Positions 8,568 to 16,782 of a DNA stretch of 64,000 nucleotides are shown piece after piece (position 1 is the stretch's first letter; each line of letters begins with the position of its first letter). The notes under the pieces are model-generated. The model was not told the origin of the DNA. It saw only the letters and a list, made by a program, of their open reading frames with translations, and searched no databases. Source of the DNA: Cupriavidus sp. BIS7 (GTDB taxonomy: Bacteria > Pseudomonadota > Gammaproteobacteria > Burkholderiales > Burkholderiaceae); NCBI RefSeq assembly GCF_000292345.1, contig NZ_ALOU01000009.1, forward strand, positions 1 to 64,000, written 5' to 3'. A program made the position numbers and the translations under genes.

Positions 8568-10345
8568 AGGGCCTCCTTGACGATTTCAGTGGTTTGGTCG
8601 GGGTGGGCGGGTTGACTGGATGGCGCCCCGGCCGCGTGCCGGGCTTGCTGCGCCAGCAGGTCGGCGGCGATAAAGCCGAACGTCATGGCCGGACCCAGCG
8701 TCGATCCCGCGCCGGGGTAGCTCGTGCCCATCACCGCGGCGCTGGTATTGCCGATGGCGAACAGGCCGTCGATGACCGAACCGTCCTCACGCAGCACGCG
8801 CGCACTGGCATCGGTCGCCAGCCCGCCCTTGGTGCCGATGTCGCCCGCGTCGACGCGCACGGCGTAGAACGGCGCACGGCCAATCGGCGCAAGGCACGGG
8901 TTCGGCTGCACGGACGGGTCGCTGTAGTAGGTATCGAACAGGTTGTCGCCCTTGCCGAACTCCTCGTCCACACCGGTTTGCGCGTAGCGGTTCATGCGCG
9001 CCACGCTGTCGGCAAGGCCAGCTGCGTCGACGCCGATCTGCCGCGCCAGTGCGTCCAGCGAGTCGGCCTTGACCAGAATGCCTTGCAGCGCTGCCGGAAT
9101 GCTGCGGTCCGGCATGACGGAACCGGGCAGGATCGGCCCGCACGGGTACTTGTGGCGGAACGTGGCATCGAACACCATCCACGCCGGCACGCTGCAGCCG
9201 GTCTTCTCGTGGTCGCGATACATCGCAGGCACGAACTCGGAGTACGGCGCCGCCTCGTTGACAAAGCGCCGGCCCAGACCATTCACGATCAGGCAGCCGG
9301 GCATCGCACGCTCGATAAACAGCGCGCGCTGCTTTTCCTCGCCCTGCACGCACACGGTGGGAGCGCCCCAGACATGGGACATCAGCGCCACCGCGGCGCC
9401 CGCGTCCTGGCCCGCGCGGATGGCGTCGCCAGTGTTGTGCGGCGGTGTTGCGCTCCACTTCGCCTGAGTTGGCCGTGGCAGGTACTGCTCGCGCATCGCC
9501 TGGTTGCGTTCGAAACCGCCCGCAGCCAGGATCACGCCGCGCCTGGCGCGGATCTCCAGCCGGCGTCCGTCCTGCACCGCGCGTACGCCGCGCACAACGC
9601 CGTCTTCGACGATCAGTCCGTGCAGCGCGGTATCGAGCCACAGCGGGATTGCGCGGTCCATCATCGCGCGGCGCAGGCCGCCGATCAGGCTGGCGCCAAG
9701 TGTCAGCCGACGATCGCGCCGGGTCTTGCGGCGCCAGCCCAGGTCCAGCCAGTAGCGGGCGAACTGGCCCATCGCCAGGCGCAGCCAGCCGGGTGACCGG
9801 CACAGCAGCGTATGGGCTTCCGCCGAGGTCACCGCGATGCGGCCCGCCACCAGCGTGCCCGGCGACGACGGACGCAGCCGCTCGAATTCCTCGCCGAGCC
9901 GCGCACCATCGAACGGCATCGGGTCGAGTGAGCGATAGCCCGGCATCGCGCCCGGCTGCTTCTGGAAATAGTCGGCATAGCGCGGCAGCGCGTAGTAGTG
10001 CACGCCAGTGCGCTGTTCCAGGTACTGCAGCATGCGCGGCGCGTGGTCCAGGTACGCGCGCAGCCGCTGCGGATCGCCATGCTCTCCGGTGCAGGCAAGC
10101 AGGTACTCCAGCGCGGTGGCGTAGTCGTCCTTCCCGCCCGCTGGCGCGATATGGTGGTTGAGCGGAATCCATATGCCGCCGCCGGACACCGCCGACGTGC
10201 CGCCGTACATCCCGCTCTTTTCCAGCACCACCACGGACAGGCCATGGTCGGCCGCGCGGCACGCGGCCAGCATGGCGCCGGCGCCGGACCCGACCACGAT
10301 CACGTCGAACTCGTCTGGCTGCGCGCGCGTTGTGCTCTGGCTCAT
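8564..10345 (-). CDS. kstD: 3-ketosteroid delta1-dehydrogenase
   Basis: A 593-residue FAD enzyme that desaturates the C1-C2 bond of 3-ketosteroids, a prerequisite for ring-B cleavage. It has a GSGAGAMLAACRAADHG nucleotide-binding motif, GGTSAVSGGGIWIP near the flavin and a C-terminal SYPGAGSTLGPAMTFGF, where Tyr543 and Gly547 match the catalytic Tyr487/Gly491 pair of the Rhodococcus enzyme. The ATG at 10345 is chosen because GGGAG lies 7 nt upstream; an in-frame ATG at 10366 has no comparable site. It lies between the HsaA-like gene (26 nt) and the flavin reductase (4-nt overlap) in the main catabolic operon. TesH of Comamonas is the closest functional parallel. Confidence 0.9.
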   Translation of the reverse strand: MSQSTTRAQPDEFDVIVVGSGAGAMLAACRAADHGLSVVVLEKSGMYGGTSAVSGGGIWIPLNHHIAPAGGKDDYATALEYLLACTGEHGDPQRLRAYLDHAPRMLQYLEQRTGVHYYALPRYADYFQKQPGAMPGYRSLDPMPFDGARLGEEFERLRPSSPGTLVAGRIAVTSAEAHTLLCRSPGWLRLAMGQFARYWLDLGWRRKTRRDRRLTLGASLIGGLRRAMMDRAIPLWLDTALHGLIVEDGVVRGVRAVQDGRRLEIRARRGVILAAGGFERNQAMREQYLPRPTQAKWSATPPHNTGDAIRAGQDAGAAVALMSHVWGAPTVCVQGEEKQRALFIERAMPGCLIVNGLGRRFVNEAAPYSEFVPAMYRDHEKTGCSVPAWMVFDATFRHKYPCGPILPGSVMPDRSIPAALQGILVKADSLDALARQIGVDAAGLADSVARMNRYAQTGVDEEFGKGDNLFDTYYSDPSVQPNPCLAPIGRAPFYAVRVDAGDIGTKGGLATDASARVLREDGSVIDGLFAIGNTSAAVMGTSYPGAGSTLGPAMTFGFIAADLLAQQARHAAGAPSSQPAHPDQTTEIVKEAL

Positions 10346-10371
10346 GATGACTCCCATTGCAGGCACGCTGC

Positions 10372-11565
10372 TCAGATGAAGAAGTCCGTATTGGCGCGGC
10401 CCATCGTCACGCCGCCAAGGTTCTGGCCGAAGCGGTCCAGGTTGTTGGCGTAGTGGGCACGTGCCGAATGAAGGTCGAGAAAGCGGCGCACCATCGGGTT
10501 GCTGCGATAGATGCCATTGCCGCCCGCGTAGCGCAGCAGCGAATTGGCAAGCTGCGCGCAGCGTTCTGCCACCTGCGAGGACTGGTAGCGGAAATGCAGG
10601 CGGCGTTGCGTGTCCAGCTGCTTGCCCGCGCGTGCGAGCGCCAGCATCTCTTCGAAATTGCGTTCGAGCACCGTGCGCATCTCGTCGATCGCGACCTGCG
10701 CGTTGGCAACAGCCATCTGGGCGCCGCCATCCTCTGCGGTCTTGCTGCCGCCGTTGCTGCTGACGCGGCCATCGGCATAGGCGACGAAGTCGTCCAGCGT
10801 GCCTTCCAGCGCGCCAATGCAGGCGGTGCAGACGGCGCGCACGAAGATCTGCGCGAACGGCAGGCGGTACAGCGGTACGTCGTTGACGGCCAGGCCGGGG
10901 CTGGTGCCCAGCGAACCGTCCACGGCGCGGTGCGTGCGGTAGTCGGGGACGAAGACGTCGTCCACAACGATATCGTGGCTGCCGGTAGCGCGCAGGCCCA
11001 GCACGTCCCAGTTGCGCACAATCCGGTAATCCGAACGCGGCAGCAGGAATGTGCGGTAGTCATAGGCACCACCGGGCTCGGCCGGGGGCACCAGGCCGCC
11101 GAGGAAGATCCAGTCGCAAACCTCGCTGCCGCTGGAGAACTTCCAGTGGCCGGAGAAGCGGTAGCCGCCCTCCACCGGCGTGACCTTGCCAACCGGCATG
11201 TAGGTCGATGCGATCAGCGTGCTGGCGTCGTTACCCCAGACTTCCTGCTGCGCGCGCTCGTCGAACAGCGCCAGTTGCCAGTTGTGCACGCCAACCACGC
11301 CATACACCCACGCGGTGGACATGCAGCCCTTCGCCAGCGCCATCTGGATGCGGAAGAACGTCTGCGGGTCCAGTTCATAGCCGCCATAACGCCGTGGCTG
11401 CAGCACCTTGAAGAAACCGGCGGCCTGCATATCGGCAACCGTCTCGGCGGGGATGCGTCCGTCTGCCTCGGCCTGCGCGGCACGCTGGGCCAGCACGGGA
11501 ATCATCTGCTCGGCGCGCTCGATCAGGCGGGCGGCCAGTTCCTGGGGATTATTGTCGCGATGCAC
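10372..11565 (-). CDS. hsaA: Flavin-dependent 3-HSA monooxygenase, HsaA-like
   Basis: A 397-residue protein with the acyl-CoA dehydrogenase fold but without acyl-CoA chemistry: a group-D flavin monooxygenase like HsaA/TesA2. HsaA adds the C4 hydroxyl to the 9,10-seco phenolic steroid (3-HSA) using FMNH2 from HsaB. Visible features are the CMSTAWVYGVVGVHNWQLAL helix, the FSGHWKFSSGSEVCDWIFLGG strand pair, LGLRATGSHD and a C-terminal RFLDLHSARAHYANN helix. Length matches the family (about 394). A purine-rich GGAGACAGC lies just before the start. It is followed directly by kstD and hsaB-like genes, giving the oxygenase/reductase pair in one operon. Confidence 0.88.
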   Translation of the reverse strand: MHRDNNPQELAARLIERAEQMIPVLAQRAAQAEADGRIPAETVADMQAAGFFKVLQPRRYGGYELDPQTFFRIQMALAKGCMSTAWVYGVVGVHNWQLALFDERAQQEVWGNDASTLIASTYMPVGKVTPVEGGYRFSGHWKFSSGSEVCDWIFLGGLVPPAEPGGAYDYRTFLLPRSDYRIVRNWDVLGLRATGSHDIVVDDVFVPDYRTHRAVDGSLGTSPGLAVNDVPLYRLPFAQIFVRAVCTACIGALEGTLDDFVAYADGRVSSNGGSKTAEDGGAQMAVANAQVAIDEMRTVLERNFEEMLALARAGKQLDTQRRLHFRYQSSQVAERCAQLANSLLRYAGGNGIYRSNPMVRRFLDLHSARAHYANNLDRFGQNLGGVTMGRANTDFFI

Positions 11566-11650
11566 CGCTGTCTCCTTGTTGCTTTATGTCTTGTCGCTGC
11601 GGGAGGTTTGCCTCGTAAGCGGCAAACCCCCGGAAGCGCGGGCGTGGCGT

Positions 11651-12802
11651 TCAGGCCAGCGCGCGCAGCTTGCGGCCCTGCTTGCGGAAATGCGGGATCA
11701 CGTACTCGCCGATATTGCGGATGGTCTCCATCTGCGCCCATTGCGGCACCGTGCCCATCTGGCAGATGAACAGGATTTCATCGGCGCCGGCATCGATCAG
11801 ACGCTGCACGTAGCCGATGCAGTCCTCCACCGTGCCGTAGGCATGGTTCGGGTTGAGCATCATCATCGTGGGGTCGCTGAAGTCCACCGAGACCTTTTCC
11901 GAGGCAAACTTCGTGTTGACCACGGCCTTGCCCTGTGCGTCGGTGGCGGTGATGTGCTCGTCGTCCCACTTCGACGGATCGGGGCGCTCGCCGCCCGCGT
12001 ACCAGTACGACAGCGATTCCATGAAGTAGCGCTGGCCCTTGATGCCGATCTTGCGGGCGGCCATGCCGTCCTTCAGCACGATGGTCGGGCACAGTGCGGC
12101 CAGGTGCTGGTTCGGACGGAAGCCCACCTGGTCCTCGGGCTTGCGGGTTTCCCACGCCGTGCGGTAGATGTCGTTCTTCTTGGCCACGTCCTCGGGGCCA
12201 CCGAAGCCAAGCACCAGCGCGCCCATGCCGCGCGCACCGGCGCGCTGCAGCGTATCGGCGTTGGTGCAGGCCAGGTACATCAGCGGGTGCGGGTCCTGGC
12301 GCGGCTTCGGGTGGATCGGGCGGCGCGGGATCTTGATGAACTCGCCGTCGTGCTCGATCTCGTCCTGCGTGAGGATCTTCGGAATCAGGTACATCGATTC
12401 GTCGATCATCGGGTGCAGCGTGTTGAGGTCATAGCCGAAGGTGCCGGCCTCCTGCTGCGTGCCGCCCTTGCCCACGCCGAAGTGGACGCGCCCGCCCGAG
12501 AGAATGTCCAGCGTGGCGATACGCTCCGCCACCTTGACCGGATGGTTCATTGCCGGCGGCAGGCACACCACGCCGTGGCCAATGCCAATGCGCTGCGTGC
12601 GGCCGGCCACGAAGGCCAGGAACGTCTCGGGCGCGCTCATGTGCGCATAGTTGGTCAGCGCGGTGTGCTCCACGGCCCAGACCACGTCAAAGCCCATTTC
12701 CTCGGCCAGCACCACCTGTTCCATGATTTCGTCGAAGACCTTGTGGTCGCCGGCGCGCGAGGCATCGACGGTCTGGGCTTCATAGATCAGCGAAAAACGC
12801 AT
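11651..12802 (-). CDS. LLM-class flavin-dependent oxidoreductase
   Basis: A 383-residue bacterial-luciferase-like (F420/FMN) monooxygenase with a TIM-barrel fold. It has an AEEMGFDVVWAVEHT segment early, GHGVVCLPPAMNHPVKVAERIA and the GRVHFGVGKGGTQQEAGTFG phosphate-binding loop, all typical of the group. These enzymes use reduced flavin to oxygenate or Baeyer-Villiger-oxidise organic substrates. It is the first gene of the leftward operon, 85 nt ahead of the HsaA-like gene, and could share the HsaB-like flavin reductase. Luciferase-like proteins occur in several proteobacterial steroid clusters. The reaction here is not known. Confidence 0.82.
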   Translation of the reverse strand: MRFSLIYEAQTVDASRAGDHKVFDEIMEQVVLAEEMGFDVVWAVEHTALTNYAHMSAPETFLAFVAGRTQRIGIGHGVVCLPPAMNHPVKVAERIATLDILSGGRVHFGVGKGGTQQEAGTFGYDLNTLHPMIDESMYLIPKILTQDEIEHDGEFIKIPRRPIHPKPRQDPHPLMYLACTNADTLQRAGARGMGALVLGFGGPEDVAKKNDIYRTAWETRKPEDQVGFRPNQHLAALCPTIVLKDGMAARKIGIKGQRYFMESLSYWYAGGERPDPSKWDDEHITATDAQGKAVVNTKFASEKVSVDFSDPTMMMLNPNHAYGTVEDCIGYVQRLIDAGADEILFICQMGTVPQWAQMETIRNIGEYVIPHFRKQGRKLRALA

Positions 12803-12914
12803 TGCAGTCCCCTATCGGTTTGTCGATCCAGGAATCGCATCCGGGGCACTGCAAGGTGCTGCGCCAATGGCCGGAAGCGGCCTGTGTGAAACGCAGTGTG
12901 GTCGGCGCAAGGCG

Positions 12915-12942
12915 TTGCAACATCGTCTGATTGGATTATGAA
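12915..12942 (+). promoter_or_regulatory. Possible sigma70 promoter for the VOC gene
   Basis: TTGCAA (12915-12920) and TATGAA (12937-12942) are spaced by 16 bp and point at the gene starting at 13029. They lie in the 226-bp divergent gap shared with the LLM monooxygenase gene. The match is modest and no transcript start is known. Confidence 0.3.
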
Positions 12943-13028
12943 CAGCACATTGCCTCTCCCTATCATTGGCTGCGTGGCATCCCGGGCATCCCGCCCGTCA
13001 TTTTTTTCATCGAAAGGATCAGGACACC

Positions 13029-13385
13029 ATGCAAACCAGGCTGCTGCTTTACCCGGTTGCGGACATCGACACCGCGCTGCCGTTCTTCACGGAAGGACTG
13101 GGACTGCCGATCAAGTTTCGCGACGGCAACCGCTACTGCGCGCTCGATGCGGGCGCGTTGACGCTGGCGCTGGTGGCCGGCGAGGAAAGACTGGTGGACC
13201 AGCCTGCGCTGGCGTTCCGGGTGGACGACGGGGACGACATTGCCGCGGCAATTGCGCGGCTGGTGGACGCGGGCGCCACCGTGGCGCTGCCCGCGGAACA
13301 GGGCCCGCACGAGACACGTGCGGTATTGCGTACGCCAGAGGGCTTTGCGCTGACGGTCAGCGCAAAGCCCTCCCCGGCCAACTAG
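13029..13385 (+). CDS. VOC/glyoxalase-fold protein
   Basis: A 118-residue single vicinal-oxygen-chelate domain protein, begun at the ATG at 13029 with AGGA just upstream; an in-frame extension to 12966 has no ribosome site. It starts TRLLLYPVADIDTALPFFTE, the typical first beta-alpha unit, and ends LRTPEGFALTVSAKPS. The fold includes glyoxalases, extradiol dioxygenases and many binding proteins. Only short VOC proteins of this type lack the two-module extradiol architecture, so this is not a plain HsaC. It is convergent with the LuxR-type regulator and overlaps its 3' end by 4 nt. Role unknown; an isomerase or ligand-binding function in steroid catabolism is possible. Confidence 0.75.
   Translation: MQTRLLLYPVADIDTALPFFTEGLGLPIKFRDGNRYCALDAGALTLALVAGEERLVDQPALAFRVDDGDDIAAAIARLVDAGATVALPAEQGPHETRAVLRTPEGFALTVSAKPSPAN
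13339..13371. terminator. Perfect 16-bp inverted repeat at the end of convergent genes
   Basis: Arms 13339-13354 and 13356-13371 are perfectly complementary around a single central G. The hairpin lies inside the last codons of the VOC gene and 10 nt before the stop of the convergent regulator gene. It looks like a bidirectional transcription terminator built into coding sequence, but no T-run follows on either strand. Confidence 0.5.
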
Positions 13386-14566
13386 CCGAGCGAGATCACG
13401 CTGGATAGCAGCATGCGCACCAGCGTGGCCTGCCGGGTCACGCCGGTCTTCGAGAAGATTGCGCGCAGGTGCGCGCGGGCGGTGTTCTTGCTGATGCCCA
13501 GCTCGTCGGCCGCTTCGTCCAGCGTGAGGCCGTTGGCAAGCTGCAGCGCTAGCTGTGTCTCCGCCGGTGTCAGATCGAACAGCTGGCGCACGACATCGTG
13601 CGAGGCCTGCGAGCGGCGTTCCGGGTCGCGGATAAACACCACGCAGGCCGGGCGCTTGCGGTTGTCCTCGGACCATTCGCTGAGCGGGATCGTGCGCACC
13701 AGCACGCCGAGCCTGGCGCTGCCGGAAGGCCGCGTGATCGACATTGCCTCCGTGACCGGCGGCGCGGTGCCCACGTGGCCCATCATCGCCTGGCGCAGCA
13801 CGCGCTGGAACTTGCGGTTCTCCTGGCCGTACTCGACATCGAGCCCACCCTTGGAAATGCGGATGCCATCCCTGGCGCCGAGTATCTCGTCGGCGGCGGC
13901 GTTGGTCTTGATGATGGTGCCGGACTCGTCAAGAATCACCATGCCCACCAGCATGCGGTCGATCGCGCTGGCATAGACGGTACGCTCCGACTCCACCACG
14001 TCGATACGCGAATGCAGGTCCACCGCGCGCTTCAGGTGCGGCAGCAGCGCCGTGCACAACGCCTTGTCCGCTGCCGTGAAGTCGGGGCTGTCATGGTTGC
14101 GGCACACGCGGAAGCGGCATTCCACGCCGTCCTCGGTGCGCAGGTCCGCGCCCAGGATATAGCGGATGCCGATGTCCTTGAGGAACTGCTGGTACAACTC
14201 GCTCATGCACCAGACGCCCGCCCCAAGGTGCTCGTCGATGGTGACCACGCGGTCGGACGGCAGTCCAATGAATGGATCGAGCGAATAGTAGTAGCTGTTG
14301 TAGGACACCTCGCCCGGCAGCGTGGAGCCATGCTCGGACGCGTTCACCATCAGCCCGGGCCGGTCGGTGGCCGGCGAGCGCAGGATCAGGGTGGCGTAGT
14401 TGGCATCAAGCTGCCGGCGAATCTGTTCCAGCGCGCGGCCCCATGGCACCTGCTCCATCGGCCCCTGGTAGATGTTGCCCAGCAGCGTGCTGAAAGCAGA
14501 CAACGACACCGTCTGCTCGACAAACAGGTGTGGGGCGGCCTGGTTCTGACTTACCTCCATCAGCAT
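13382..14566 (-). CDS. LuxR-family transcriptional regulator, TeiR-like
   Basis: A 394-residue regulator with a long N-terminal sensory part, a PAS-like middle (SAIDRMLVGMVILDESGTIIKTNAAADEIL, about 205-235) and a C-terminal LuxR helix-turn-helix (LTPAETQLALQLANGLTLDEAADELGISKNTARAHL, about 335-372). Size and layout match TeiR, the testosterone-inducible activator of Comamonas testosteroni. It is divergent from the SDR/esterase/RibBA-like operon and flanked by steroid genes, so it is the likely activator of this cluster. GGAGACAAGGAAA precedes the ATG at 14566. TeiR identity is inferred from architecture and context, not from a sequence search. Confidence 0.8.
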   Translation of the reverse strand: MLMEVSQNQAAPHLFVEQTVSLSAFSTLLGNIYQGPMEQVPWGRALEQIRRQLDANYATLILRSPATDRPGLMVNASEHGSTLPGEVSYNSYYYSLDPFIGLPSDRVVTIDEHLGAGVWCMSELYQQFLKDIGIRYILGADLRTEDGVECRFRVCRNHDSPDFTAADKALCTALLPHLKRAVDLHSRIDVVESERTVYASAIDRMLVGMVILDESGTIIKTNAAADEILGARDGIRISKGGLDVEYGQENRKFQRVLRQAMMGHVGTAPPVTEAMSITRPSGSARLGVLVRTIPLSEWSEDNRKRPACVVFIRDPERRSQASHDVVRQLFDLTPAETQLALQLANGLTLDEAADELGISKNTARAHLRAIFSKTGVTRQATLVRMLLSSVISLG

Positions 14567-14921
14567 TTTCCTTGTCTCCGTATTGGCGTGAGCGCAGCGC
14601 GCCGGTCTTGCCTTGCGCGCTGCCTCCTGAGCTTTGCTTCCCGGGCTCTGCGTCCCTTTGTGATGTCCTGGATTCTTGCTGCCCCGAAGTCTTCAGGGTT
14701 TCCCCCAAGGCAGGGTCCGGCGGCGGAACGCGCCGGACTAGTCCCGCAGGACAAGGCAATGCTCACGCGCCCGGCACCGCGCCACATACCCCATTTGGAC
14801 TAAGGTCAGACCCGTGCCGCTCCACTACCCAAACAGACGATGCCGCCCCGCCGCGTGGCCGTTAAAAAGCAGCCATGCGCGGCGATTCCCGCCGCCTCCC
14901 CTTCTACGGAGAACGACCACC
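14567..14921. promoter_or_regulatory. Divergent regulatory gap between regulator and SDR operon
   Basis: This 355-bp gene-free stretch separates the LuxR-type regulator and the rightward SDR operon. It contains a perfect 10-bp palindrome GGACTAGTCC (14735-14744), directly followed by the minus-strand copy of TGCCTTGTCCT (14748-14758). I see no confident -35/-10 pair. Both words are candidate regulator sites. Confidence 0.4.
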
Positions 14922-15740
14922 ATGGCGGCAGACTCGCAGCACAAGACCGCAGTGATTACCGGCGCGGCCGGCGGCATCGGCCTGGCACTCGCACGGCTGC
15001 TGGCCGCGCAGGGCCATGCGCTGGTACTGGCCGATATCGATGCTGGCGCGCTGGAAGCGGCGCGCGCGTCGCTGGCCGCGCTTGCCACACATGGGGCGCC
15101 GGTCATCGCAATCCCCACCGACGTGTCGGATGCGGCGCAAATCGAGCGACTGTGCGAAGAGAGCTTTGCGCGGCTCGGGCGTGTGGACCTGCTGGTGAAC
15201 AACGCCGGCATCCTGGCCACGGGCCGCTGCTGGGAACTGGCGCCGGACGTGTTCGACCGCGTGCTGCGCGTCAACCTGTGGAGCGTGATTCACGCGCTGC
15301 GCTGCTTCGTGCCGCGCATGGCCGCGCAGGGCGCGGGGCATATCGTCAACGTGGCATCGATGGCGGGGCTTGCGGTGGGGCCGTGGCTGGCGCCGTACAC
15401 GCTGTCCAAGCAAAGCGTGGTGGCGCTGACCGAAGGACTGGCGCTGGAGTTGCAGGCGGCCGGCATGCCGATTGGCGTATCGGTAGTCTGCCCCGGGCCG
15501 GTGGCTACCGGCATTGCCACGGACCTGGATGGCACGGCGCCGCAGGACGTGACACGGATGAACGAGGCGCTGCGCACCGGCATTGCCGCCGGCATGACGC
15601 CGGAGGCGGTGGCACGCCGCATTCTCGACGGCGTGGCGGCGCGGGAATTCTGGATCCTGCCGCACGAACTGGCAGCGCAGGCAGCGGTTGCGCGCGCGCA
15701 AGGCATCGCCGCTGGCACTGCGCCGGCGTTCGCGCTCTGA
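14922..15740 (+). CDS. SDR-family oxidoreductase
   Basis: A 272-residue short-chain dehydrogenase with TGAAGGIG near residue 14, NNAG, NVASMAG and YTLSKQSV, where Tyr and Lys are spaced by three residues as in the catalytic motif. The ATG at 14922 is preceded by GGAGA and gives the normal N-terminus. The helical tail (ILDGVAAREFWILPHEL) resembles the classical SDRs that lack the usual Gly-Gly-Tyr end and that act on bulky hydroxy compounds. It opens a three-gene rightward operon with an esterase (49 nt downstream) and the RibBA-like gene. A steroid alcohol dehydrogenase is plausible. Confidence 0.85.
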   Translation: MAADSQHKTAVITGAAGGIGLALARLLAAQGHALVLADIDAGALEAARASLAALATHGAPVIAIPTDVSDAAQIERLCEESFARLGRVDLLVNNAGILATGRCWELAPDVFDRVLRVNLWSVIHALRCFVPRMAAQGAGHIVNVASMAGLAVGPWLAPYTLSKQSVVALTEGLALELQAAGMPIGVSVVCPGPVATGIATDLDGTAPQDVTRMNEALRTGIAAGMTPEAVARRILDGVAAREFWILPHELAAQAAVARAQGIAAGTAPAFAL

Positions 15741-15789
15741 ATCCCAAGCCAATCCCCACGCCAATCCCCACCACAAAGCAGGAGACACC

Positions 15790-16782
15790 ATGCCGCTCGA
15801 TCCCCAGGCACGCGCGATGCTCGATGCCATGGCCGCCATGCCGGCCCCCGACTACACCACGCTGGTTGCCGCCGACCGACGCGCCGCGCTGGCCGCCATG
15901 CCCGGTTTCGCACCCGGCGATGCGGTTGCCGAGCAACGCGACCTGACCATCGACGGTGCCGCAGGCCCGCTGCAGGCCCGCCTGTACCGCCCCGACGACA
16001 GCACCGGCCTGCCGCTGGTGGTCTATTTCCACGGCGGCGGCTTTGTGCTCTGCGGCCTCGATTCGCATGACAACATCTGCCGCAGCCTGGCGCGCCGCGC
16101 CGGTGCGGTGGTCCTGTCGGTCGATTACCGGCTGGCGCCGGAAGCGCGCTTCCCCGCCGCAGCGGACGATGCGGTAGCGGCCGTACGCTGGGCCGCCGCG
16201 CACGCGGCGCAACTGGGCGCCGATCCGCATCGGCTTGCCGTGGCCGGTGACAGCGCCGGCGGCAACCTGGCCGCCGTGGTCTGCCAGCAGTTGCGTGGCA
16301 GCGGCATCGCACTGCGGCACCAACTGCTGCTCTACCCATATCTCGACTGCACGGACGCCGCCACGGGCAGCACCAGCTATCAGGAATGCGCCGAAGGCTA
16401 CTTCCTCAGCGCGCAGGAACTGGACTGGTATCGCGCGCAGTACCTGGCTAGCCCCGCCGACGCCGCCGACGTGCGCGCCAGCCCGCTGCGCCAGCGCACG
16501 CTGCATGACCTGCCGCCGGCCACCATCGTCACCGCCGAGTTCGATCCGCTGCGCGATCAGGGCGAAGCCTACGGCGAGGCGCTGCAGCGCGCGGGGAACC
16601 TCGCCACGGTACGGCGCTGGCCCGGCCAGTTCCACGGCTTTATCAGCATGCAGGGCGTGATCGACGCCGCCGGTCATGCGCTCGATGCCGCAGCGGCGGC
16701 GCTGCGCCTGGCCTTCGCCAACAACGGCGCCAACGTCACCAACGTCACCAACGCCACCAACGCCACGCAGGGGGCAGCATGA
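15790..16782 (+). CDS. Alpha/beta hydrolase, hormone-sensitive-lipase family esterase
   Basis: A 330-residue carboxylesterase of the HSL/BD-FAE type. The oxyanion motif HGGG begins at residue 81, the nucleophile is Ser155 in GDSAGG, and Asp252 (EFDPLRDQ) and His282 (QFHGF) complete the triad. GGAGA precedes the ATG at 15790. It would cleave small or steroid esters or a lactone formed by Baeyer-Villiger oxidation. The last 20 residues carry an Asn-Val-Thr/Asn-Ala-Thr repeat encoded by a tandem 9-bp DNA repeat, an unusual tail for the family. The stop overlaps the start of the next gene by 4 nt. Confidence 0.87.
   Translation: MPLDPQARAMLDAMAAMPAPDYTTLVAADRRAALAAMPGFAPGDAVAEQRDLTIDGAAGPLQARLYRPDDSTGLPLVVYFHGGGFVLCGLDSHDNICRSLARRAGAVVLSVDYRLAPEARFPAAADDAVAAVRWAAAHAAQLGADPHRLAVAGDSAGGNLAAVVCQQLRGSGIALRHQLLLYPYLDCTDAATGSTSYQECAEGYFLSAQELDWYRAQYLASPADAADVRASPLRQRTLHDLPPATIVTAEFDPLRDQGEAYGEALQRAGNLATVRRWPGQFHGFISMQGVIDAAGHALDAAAAALRLAFANNGANVTNVTNATNATQGAA
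16732..16767 (+). repeat. Short tandem 9-bp repeat in the esterase tail
   Basis: About four copies of a 9-bp unit close to AACGTCACC/AACGCCACC occur in frame, encoding the repeated tripeptide Asn-(Val/Ala)-Thr near the C-terminus of the esterase. This could vary in copy number by slippage without breaking the frame. Confidence 0.7.

Noticed and set aside
10345-10366. Longer KstD start at 10366
   Set aside because: The ATG at 10345 has the better ribosome site and gives the usual N-terminus.
13029-13385. HsaC extradiol dioxygenase
   Set aside because: Only one short VOC module is present, whereas HsaC has about 300 residues and two modules with a 2-His-1-carboxylate site.
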